Below the pieces are notes generated by a model. It ran no database searches. It was not told where the DNA came from and was given only the letters and a program-made list of their open reading frames with translations. DNA of 13,168 nt, from assembly GCA_023228445.1 (NCBI GenBank), contig JALOBD010000057.1, positions 1-13,168 on the forward strand, read 5' to 3'. The translations under genes were made by a program, and so were the position numbers. The DNA is from Sphaerochaeta sp. (GTDB taxonomy: Bacteria > Spirochaetota > Spirochaetia > Sphaerochaetales > Sphaerochaetaceae). Shown one piece after another: positions 7,099-13,168 of the stretch; the stretch's first letter is position 1; every line of letters starts with the position of its first letter.

Positions 7099-8631
7099 AT
7101 GAAAAAATTCATGACTGCAATGGTATTCACCCTTGCCCTGATGCTCGTAGCAGGCTCGCTGTTCGCAGCTGGAACACGCGAAGCTGCGCCCGCCGTTCAA
7201 GTGGGAAGGCCCACCATCACCGCGATGGTCATGTCTTTCTATGGAACGGATTTGGAGAATGAGCACTCGCAGACGGTCGTCCAGCAGTTCGAGGACTACA
7301 CAAACACACATGTGAAGTTCCAGTGGGAGAACAACGACGTCTATGCCGAGAAGATCGGTTTGACGCTGCTGGACGTGACTAGCATGCCGATGCTGATCGT
7401 CAACAGCGGCAACCTCACGGCCAACGTCGTCGACGCGGCCAAGAAGGGTGCGTTCTGGGATCTGGCGCCGTTCCTCGAGGACAAGGCCGCCTACCCGAAC
7501 CTGTCGCAGTACAACAGGGGCGTTGCCGCCGGCTTCACCGTCGATGGCAAGATGATCGGTATCTATCGTGGCCGTGAGCTGGGACGCAACGGTATGTCCT
7601 ACCGCCAGGACTGGGCGGACAAGGTCGGTCTCACCAAGGCTCCCGAGACGGTAGAAGAGTTCTACGACATGATCTACAAGTTCACCTACAACGATCCCGA
7701 CGGGAATGGGAAGCGAGACACCTACGGCATCGAGCTGACCAAGTATGTCGGTCCTTGGGACATCATGCAGACCTGGTTCGGCGTGGGCAACGGCTGGGTG
7801 GAGCAGGGCGGCAAGCTCGTTCCTGTCCACCAGACGGCAGAGTTCATGACCGCCCTCAGGTGGTTCCGCAAGATCTACGCCGAAGGGCTGGTACGCCCCG
7901 ACTGGCCGTCGGTCGACACCGGTACCTACGGCAACGCCATCAAGAACGGCCAGGCTGGTGTCCTGGTGGACGTGATGGACAGCGGCCGGCGTATCTGGGA
8001 TTACTTTGACACCAACAAGATCCCCAGTGTCACCGACTCGACCAAGCTCGCCTCGATGAACCTGCTCGGCCCGATCAACAACAAGACGCTGGCCACCGCC
8101 GGCCACAACGGCTACATGATGATCAGCAAGGCAGGGGCAAAGACCGAACAGGATGTGAAGAACGTACTGCACTTCCTCGACAGGATGAACGACAACACGA
8201 TGCTCGTGCTGGCCGATCGCGGCCTCGAGGGAATCCAGTGGAACCTCGATGCAGAGGGCTACCTTGCTCCCATCACCCCCAGTCCGTACACCGTGCAGAA
8301 CTCTCCGCAGGTTGGTTTGAACCAGATCGTGGCCTACATCCCGAACACCGCTTCGACGGACCCGACCACCAAGCTGACCGTACGGGAGATCGCGCAGAAC
8401 GAGGCGTACTACAAGATGCGCCCGCTGGCCATCACCAACCCGGCTGCCGGATTGTTGCCCAACAGCACCGTGCAGGCTGAGGTCGGTACCCAGTTGGCCC
8501 AGATCCTCGATGACGCCCGTACCCAGTACATCTGTGGCGTAATCGACGATGCAGGCCTCCAGGCTGCCTTCAAGACGTGGGCGGACCGCGGTGGCACGCG
8601 CCTGGTTGCTGAGATCAACGCACTTCGCTGA
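7099..8631 (+). CDS. LplA-like extracellular solute-binding protein (family 1) for pectin oligosaccharides
   Basis: The 510-residue protein is the usual size for the LplA/YtcQ branch of family 1 (CUT1) binding proteins. The N-terminus MKKFMTAMV plus hydrophobic core is a signal peptide with probable cleavage near LFA-AG (residues 21-25). The following TREAAPA linker has no cysteine, so unlike Bacillus LplA it is probably a soluble periplasmic protein. NDPDGNGKRDTYGI (198-211), an acidic loop that may bind a metal ion, recurs in this branch. ATG 7099 has an AAGGAGGAG site upstream and lies 52 nt after the lplC-like gene; I see no clear terminator in that gap. A hairpin terminator follows at 8657. 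Substrate assignment rests on the lyase neighbours. Confidence 0.9.
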   Translation: MKKFMTAMVFTLALMLVAGSLFAAGTREAAPAVQVGRPTITAMVMSFYGTDLENEHSQTVVQQFEDYTNTHVKFQWENNDVYAEKIGLTLLDVTSMPMLIVNSGNLTANVVDAAKKGAFWDLAPFLEDKAAYPNLSQYNRGVAAGFTVDGKMIGIYRGRELGRNGMSYRQDWADKVGLTKAPETVEEFYDMIYKFTYNDPDGNGKRDTYGIELTKYVGPWDIMQTWFGVGNGWVEQGGKLVPVHQTAEFMTALRWFRKIYAEGLVRPDWPSVDTGTYGNAIKNGQAGVLVDVMDSGRRIWDYFDTNKIPSVTDSTKLASMNLLGPINNKTLATAGHNGYMMISKAGAKTEQDVKNVLHFLDRMNDNTMLVLADRGLEGIQWNLDAEGYLAPITPSPYTVQNSPQVGLNQIVAYIPNTASTDPTTKLTVREIAQNEAYYKMRPLAITNPAAGLLPNSTVQAEVGTQLAQILDDARTQYICGVIDDAGLQAAFKTWADRGGTRLVAEINALR

Positions 8632-8656
8632 CGTTGATGTACCCTTGAACAAGAGA

Positions 8657-8686
8657 GGCAGGGAAGGGATCCTTCCCTGCCTTCTT
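8657..8686 (+). terminator. Hairpin terminator or attenuator after the binding-protein gene
   Basis: GGCAGGGAAGG (8657-8667) and CCTTCCCTGCC (8671-8681) form a perfect 11-bp stem around a 3-nt loop, extendable by one A-T pair, followed by TTCTT. The U tract is interrupted, so termination is probably partial. I see no promoter between it and the next gene at 8705. The lyases are therefore likely expressed by read-through at lower level than the binding protein. Confidence 0.65.
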
Positions 8687-8704
8687 CTGAGGTATGATGA
8701 CACC

Positions 8705-11323
8705 ATGACACTGCATAATCTTTCGGGAAGAGAAAAGAGGGGAGTGACCACCTTCGGCTGCATCTGGGCCCAGGGTGAGCTGCTCGATGACAGCGCTTTC
8801 ACACTGCACAACACCGATGGCACGACGAGTGCGGTACAGAGCCGGGTCACCGCCTATTGGCCCGACGGCAGTATCAAATGGAGTGCACACACCGCCGATG
8901 CCTCCCGGATGACCGAGACGATCGACCTTGTGGCAGGCGCATCCGGCGACCACCCAAGAGCAATCACCGTCGAGCCAAGATCCGGTGGCGTACGCGTCTT
9001 CAGTGACTCATTGAGCCTCGACATCCCCGACTGCGGTCCGCTCCTCTTCTCCAACCTCACCGTCGATGGCAGAGAGCGGGTACACCGGGCACTCCCCACC
9101 GTGCAGATCGAACGCAGGGAGGAGACGGAGGAAGGCCAGGTGCGCACCGTCTGTGAATTTGTCGGCTCCATCGCCCGAATGACCGTTGAGGAGGAGGGAC
9201 CCGTTGAGGCTGTCATCAAGTACGAAGGAATCCACCGCAACCCGAAGACAGGCGAAGAGCTGATCCCCTTCGTCATTCGTCTCCATATTGGCTCTGATGG
9301 ACTGCGCTTCGTCCACACCTTCTTCTACGATGGCGATGAGACGCGCGACTTCCTCAAGGGCGTCTCCATCTCGCTCTCCTCGCCCATCAGCGGAGCGGCG
9401 TACAACCGCCACATCCGGTTTCTCGGCGATGCCGGCAGCTTTCACGAGAGCTCGGCGAACCTGCTCTCTTGGCGCCCGCGCCTGCCTGCCGAGGTCTATG
9501 CTTCACAGTGCGCCGGTGAGCGTCTCAACCTCGAAGGGGAGGTGCTGGCAGACGTCCAACGCATCCTCACTGATATGCCCCATTGGGACACCTGGGCCAT
9601 CTGCCAGGACACCCCCACCCATTTTTCCATCAACAAGAAGCTTGCCTTGCCCGATGTCTGCTTTCTCGAGTGCCTGCACGGCAACCAGGCGCGGGGAGGA
9701 CTCTCGGTTGGAGGGGAGAACGGATGGCTCTCCGTTGCCATCCGCGACTTCTGTAAACGCCACCCCTCGGGGTACACCGTCTCCGGCCTGACCAGCGATG
9801 AGGTGCGCACCGACATCTGGTTCTATGCACCGATGGCAGAAGCCTTCGATTTTCGCCATTACACCAACCGGGGGTACAATCAGGTCTACTACGAGGGCTA
9901 CGACTTCTTTGGAGCCAGCGCCTACGGCATCGCAGCCACCAGTGAATGCACCCTCATGTGGGGTGACGGGGTTGTCGCCAGTGAGCGTGCGTTGATTGCA
10001 CACGCCGACTGGACGGACAAACCGCCCGTCTATGTCGCCGAGAGCGCCTTCTACCATGAGCGCCGGGCATTCGGATACTGGTCATTGCCCGCTGGGGGGA
10101 CGGAGATGGAGCGTTGGTTGGAAGCGCAGCTGGACAAGGCAGTCGCCTTCTACCTCAATGAGGTCGAGCAGCGCCATTGGACTGGACTCTTCAACTACGG
10201 CGACTTCATGCACACCTACGACAGGGAGCGCCACATCTGGCGCTACGACATGGGCGGCTACGCGTGGGACAACACCGAACTGGTGCCGACATTCTGGCTC
10301 GCTCTGGCATTCATCCGCAGCGGACGGGAGGAGATCTTCACCCTCGCCGAGAAGATGAGCCGCCACGCCTCGGAGACTGACGTCTACCACTTCGGCCGAT
10401 ACAAAGGCCTTGGCTCGCGGCACAACGTGCGCCACTGGGGTTGTCCCTGCAAGGAGGCGCGCATCGCCATGGCCGGACACCACCGCCTCCTCTACTACCT
10501 GACCGGTGACCGCCGCTTGGGGGATATCTTCAGTGAGCTGAAGGACAATGAGCTGACCTTCCTGGAGAAAGATCCGCTGGGCGAGTTCTATGACAAGGAC
10601 CAGATGGTCTACCCCTCCCATGCCCGAAGTGGGCCCGATTGGTCGAGCCTCTGCTCCAACTGGATGACCGAGTGGGAGCGCACCAACGACAACACCTATC
10701 GCGACAAGATCCTCACAGGAATCCGCGACATCGAGGCAGCCCCCCTCAAGCTCATCAGCGGCCCCGACTTTGAGTTCGACCCGCTGACGGTACGGTTGCG
10801 CTACATCGGGGAGAACACCACCGGCGGCACCCACCTGCAGATCTGCATGGGAGCACCCTCCATCTGGATGGAGATGGCCGATCTGCTCGAGGATGAGAGT
10901 TGGAAGAGGATGATGGGTGACTACGGGCGCTTTTACTTTTTGCCGCGAGCACAACAGGTGGAGGAGTCGAACGCACTCATCGGAGATCGCGAGTTCTCAC
11001 TGCCCTTCATGGCCTCCTCGATGGGCGCCTACGGGGCCTGGTACCTCCAGGACCGTGAGACGGCCGATCGCGTGTGGGCGGTCCTGTTGGGCGCATTGCT
11101 GACAGACGATGATGACAGTGGCTTTGAACCGACGCTCGTCACCGATGCGGGCAATCGTGCCGTACTGAGTGAGATTGCTTGGATCAGCACCAACTTTGCA
11201 GCCCAATGGTGCCTGAATGTCATCATGACGCTTGAGTTTATCCGTGATGCGCTGCCGGCGACACGGGAAGAGGCCAAACGGCTGTTGGCCCTCCATGGCC
11301 AAGGAGGATTTCGAAACGCATGA
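8705..11323 (+). CDS. yetA: YetA/PcRGLX-type exo-rhamnogalacturonan lyase (PL26-like), cytoplasmic
   Basis: The 872-residue protein is close in length to B. subtilis YetA and matches the three-part PcRGLX/YetA layout. A beta-rich N-terminal RIFT-barrel-like region carries the start GVTTFGCIWAQGEL and AYWPDGSIKW. A central beta-sandwich region follows, then from about residue 440 a helical alpha/alpha-toroid region rich in aromatic and histidine residues. Conserved-looking active-site blocks are LFNYGDFMH (495-503), YDMGGYAWDN (514-523) and SRHNVRHWGCPC (571-582). Penicillium PcRGLX is an exo-acting rhamnogalacturonan lyase of PL26; the same activity here is inferred. There is no signal peptide, so it should act in the cytoplasm on imported oligosaccharides. 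ATG 8705 has GAGGT about 11 nt upstream, a rather long spacing. The stop overlaps the next start as ATGA, implying coupled translation. Confidence 0.85.
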   Translation: MTLHNLSGREKRGVTTFGCIWAQGELLDDSAFTLHNTDGTTSAVQSRVTAYWPDGSIKWSAHTADASRMTETIDLVAGASGDHPRAITVEPRSGGVRVFSDSLSLDIPDCGPLLFSNLTVDGRERVHRALPTVQIERREETEEGQVRTVCEFVGSIARMTVEEEGPVEAVIKYEGIHRNPKTGEELIPFVIRLHIGSDGLRFVHTFFYDGDETRDFLKGVSISLSSPISGAAYNRHIRFLGDAGSFHESSANLLSWRPRLPAEVYASQCAGERLNLEGEVLADVQRILTDMPHWDTWAICQDTPTHFSINKKLALPDVCFLECLHGNQARGGLSVGGENGWLSVAIRDFCKRHPSGYTVSGLTSDEVRTDIWFYAPMAEAFDFRHYTNRGYNQVYYEGYDFFGASAYGIAATSECTLMWGDGVVASERALIAHADWTDKPPVYVAESAFYHERRAFGYWSLPAGGTEMERWLEAQLDKAVAFYLNEVEQRHWTGLFNYGDFMHTYDRERHIWRYDMGGYAWDNTELVPTFWLALAFIRSGREEIFTLAEKMSRHASETDVYHFGRYKGLGSRHNVRHWGCPCKEARIAMAGHHRLLYYLTGDRRLGDIFSELKDNELTFLEKDPLGEFYDKDQMVYPSHARSGPDWSSLCSNWMTEWERTNDNTYRDKILTGIRDIEAAPLKLISGPDFEFDPLTVRLRYIGENTTGGTHLQICMGAPSIWMEMADLLEDESWKRMMGDYGRFYFLPRAQQVEESNALIGDREFSLPFMASSMGAYGAWYLQDRETADRVWAVLLGALLTDDDDSGFEPTLVTDAGNRAVLSEIAWISTNFAAQWCLNVIMTLEFIRDALPATREEAKRLLALHGQGGFRNA

Positions 11324-13168
11324 GTCTATACATCGAAAAGATCGGGGCACACACCCTGACCATCGGCTGGGACGCAATCGCCCACGCCGACGAATATACC
11401 CTCCATTGGTCAGCCAAGAATCTGGCCACATCGCGCTTCTCCCCGCTCTGCACCAAGCGGGCAGGTGAAAAGCTGTCGCACTCGCTCTCCTGGTCGACGC
11501 ACATGCCGTACTACTTCAGGGTATCGTACCGAACATCAGAGGGCGAGCAGTGGATGGGCGAGACCCTCGAATCACCCACGTTCCACACCCCCCGTCCGCA
11601 GCTGGAAACGCTGGACCGTGGTTTGGTTGCCATCGCCACCGATGCAGGGATCTTTCTCACCTGGCGGCTGTTGATCGAAGAGGTCACCGGCTATACGGAG
11701 AGTGGGCTGACCAGCCCGCCCTTCGATGTGCTGAGAAGCGGCAAGCACATCGCCACCGTCACCGACAGCACCAACTACTTGGACCGGGAGGGGAGAGCGG
11801 AGGATACCTACCAGGTCGTCAGGCAGGGCAGTGGGGAGGCAGGGACACCCATCTACCCGATGCACTCCAGCCCCTATGACCTGCCGTTACAGAAGCCTGC
11901 CGGTGGGGTTTGCCCGGACGGCAGCACCTACGAGTATACGGCCAACGACATGACGGTCGCCGATGTGGACGGAGACGGACAGTACGAGTTCATCCTCAAA
12001 TGGGACCCGACCAACAGCCAGGATGTCTCCATCCCCGGGTATACCGGCAACTGTCTCGTCGACTGCTACAAGCTCGACGGCCGTCTGCTCTGGCGCCTTG
12101 ACCTGGGGGTGAACATCCGCGCCGGGGCCCACTACACCCAGATCATGGCCTACGACTTCAACGGCGACGGCAAGGCTGAGGTCAGCGTCAAGACCGCCCC
12201 TGGCACGAAGATGACAACCTTCTGCCCGGATGGGAGTGTCAAGAGCGAAGCCTTCATCACCATGCCGCAGCCGGGCGCCTCGCATACGGACAACTACGTC
12301 TCGTCCAACGAGGATTTCCAGGCCCATGTCAAAGAGGTGTTCATGCAGTGGCACGATCGCCCTGAGGTTCGAGCCGGTCAATGGCCTGCCACGCTTGAGG
12401 AGTGCTTCGGCATCGAGCGCCGCTACCCCTATCCGCTTGCAGCGCGTGATGCAGCGTCGCTGGTCGACTACCTCTTTGATGTGTACGCGCCGCTGCGAAG
12501 CACACGCAACCGACTGCGTGAGTTTCGTGGGTTCATCTACCAGGGTCCTGAATATCTGACCATGTTCGCCGGAGACGGGAGCGAGCTAGAGACCATCATG
12601 TTCCCCTTCCCCCGGGTGGATGACGGACTCTTGTGGGGCGATTACGCGTGGAAGCGCATCGAGCCGTGCAACCGGGTCGACCGCTTCCTCAGCGGTGTTG
12701 CCTACCTTGACGGCTGCCACCCCTCCTTGATCGTCTGCCGTGGCTACTATACCCGCGCAGCGATCGCCGCCTACGACTTTACCGATTGCTTTTCCCTGCG
12801 CTGGACGGTCGACAGTGGGTTTGTGGCCCTCTCCAACCCCTTCAATGACGAGGAGGGTGGTGCAGAACACGGCAGCGACCCCGTCTACGGACCGTTGGCC
12901 GGACAGGGCAACCACTCGCTCTCTACCGCCGACATCGACCGGGATGGGCGGATGGAGATCATCTACGGAGCGGCGGTCATCGATGACGATGGATCGCTGC
13001 TCTACAGCTCCAGCGGCCCGATGCCCGATGGGACGATCCGTAAGTTTGGCCACGGCGATGCCATGCACGTGGGCGACTTCGATCCCGATCGACCAGGGCT
13101 GGAGATCTTCAACGTCTTTGAGGGCGGACAGTGGGTCCCCCAGGCGTATGCGCTGCGCGACAGCGAGA
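11320..13168 (+). CDS. PL11 rhamnogalacturonan lyase (YesW/YesX family), 3' end beyond the window
   Basis: An uninterrupted frame of 616 codons runs to the right edge. Landmarks of the PL11 beta-propeller are clear: the LDRG domain start (98-101), LPLQKPAGG (188-196), calcium-loop repeats ADVDGDGQYEF (214-224), YDFNGDGKAEV (278-288) and DIDRDGRMEII (538-548), GPEYLT (409-414), AGQGNHSLS, and HGDAMHVGDFDPDRPGLE (578-595). PL11 enzymes split the rhamnose-galacturonate bond of rhamnogalacturonan I by beta-elimination and need calcium. There is no signal peptide, so it is probably cytoplasmic, as for B. subtilis YesX. Two features differ from YesW as I remember it: an extra N-terminal beta domain, probably fibronectin-like (1-95), and an insertion of about 80 residues between 297 and 405. 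ATG 11320 overlaps the yetA-like stop as ATGA; AAGGAGG lies 12 nt upstream. Confidence 0.92.
   Translation, partial: MSLYIEKIGAHTLTIGWDAIAHADEYTLHWSAKNLATSRFSPLCTKRAGEKLSHSLSWSTHMPYYFRVSYRTSEGEQWMGETLESPTFHTPRPQLETLDRGLVAIATDAGIFLTWRLLIEEVTGYTESGLTSPPFDVLRSGKHIATVTDSTNYLDREGRAEDTYQVVRQGSGEAGTPIYPMHSSPYDLPLQKPAGGVCPDGSTYEYTANDMTVADVDGDGQYEFILKWDPTNSQDVSIPGYTGNCLVDCYKLDGRLLWRLDLGVNIRAGAHYTQIMAYDFNGDGKAEVSVKTAPGTKMTTFCPDGSVKSEAFITMPQPGASHTDNYVSSNEDFQAHVKEVFMQWHDRPEVRAGQWPATLEECFGIERRYPYPLAARDAASLVDYLFDVYAPLRSTRNRLREFRGFIYQGPEYLTMFAGDGSELETIMFPFPRVDDGLLWGDYAWKRIEPCNRVDRFLSGVAYLDGCHPSLIVCRGYYTRAAIAAYDFTDCFSLRWTVDSGFVALSNPFNDEEGGAEHGSDPVYGPLAGQGNHSLSTADIDRDGRMEIIYGAAVIDDDGSLLYSSSGPMPDGTIRKFGHGDAMHVGDFDPDRPGLEIFNVFEGGQWVPQAYALRDSE

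Noticed and set aside
7036..8850. 604-codon open frame on the - strand opposite the LplA-like gene
   Set aside because: It mirrors a well-supported coding gene whose G/C-ending codons suppress stops in the complementary frame. The translation is low-complexity (many H, D, G, V), has no recognisable domain, and has no ribosome site.
9753..9764. TGTAAACGCCAC inside the yetA-like gene resembling half an operator
   Set aside because: Only one half-site is present, it lies within coding sequence, and no promoter is nearby.

Overview
The window carries two carbohydrate-uptake loci on the + strand and a short divergent stretch on the - strand. DNA is moderately GC-rich with strong G/C preference at third codon positions. 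Both solute-binding proteins have Sec signal peptides without a lipobox cysteine, and genes are tightly packed with strong AGGAGG-type ribosome sites. The protein style (signal peptide ending LFAAG followed by an EAAP-type linker, LplABC-type transporter) suggests a diderm, carbohydrate-fermenting bacterium. My best guess is a Sphaerochaeta-like spirochaete; this is inference, since no phylogenetic marker is present.

Layout. (i) 1-768, - strand: the first 14 codons of a gene leaving the left edge, and a YhhQ/VUT-type queuosine-precursor transporter with its own promoter. (ii) 769-1031: divergent control region with a perfect 16-bp LacI/CcpA-type palindrome, a second near-palindrome and two promoters. 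(iii) 1032-4944: a three-gene ribose/galactose/xylose-type (CUT2) ABC importer: duplicated ATPase (TTG start), permease with an unusual ~90-residue charged coiled-coil-like tail, and periplasmic binding protein. A weak intercistronic hairpin precedes the binding-protein gene and a strong intrinsic terminator ends the unit. (iv) 5026-5054: a new promoter with a 6-7-6 inverted repeat spanning the -35/-10 spacer. (v) 5143-13168 and beyond: a rhamnogalacturonan (pectin backbone) operon with LplB-like and LplC-like permeases, an LplA-like binding protein, a hairpin terminator/attenuator, a YetA/PcRGLX-type (PL26-like) exo-rhamnogalacturonan lyase, and a PL11 rhamnogalacturonan lyase overlapping it by ATGA and cut by the right edge.

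How the genes fit together. In locus (v) rhamnogalacturonan oligosaccharides would be bound in the periplasm, imported by LplB/LplC with an ATPase encoded elsewhere (none is in this operon), and split in the cytoplasm by two lyases that both lack signal peptides. This parallels the Bacillus subtilis lplABC(D)-yetA cluster combined with a yesW/yesX-type lyase. Locus (iii) looks like an independent monosaccharide importer of unidentified substrate, with its own operator and terminator.

No mobile element, RNA gene, CRISPR array or clearly new system is visible. The most unusual points are the permease tail, the two different operator-like palindromes, and the extra N-terminal domain and internal insertion of the PL11 lyase.
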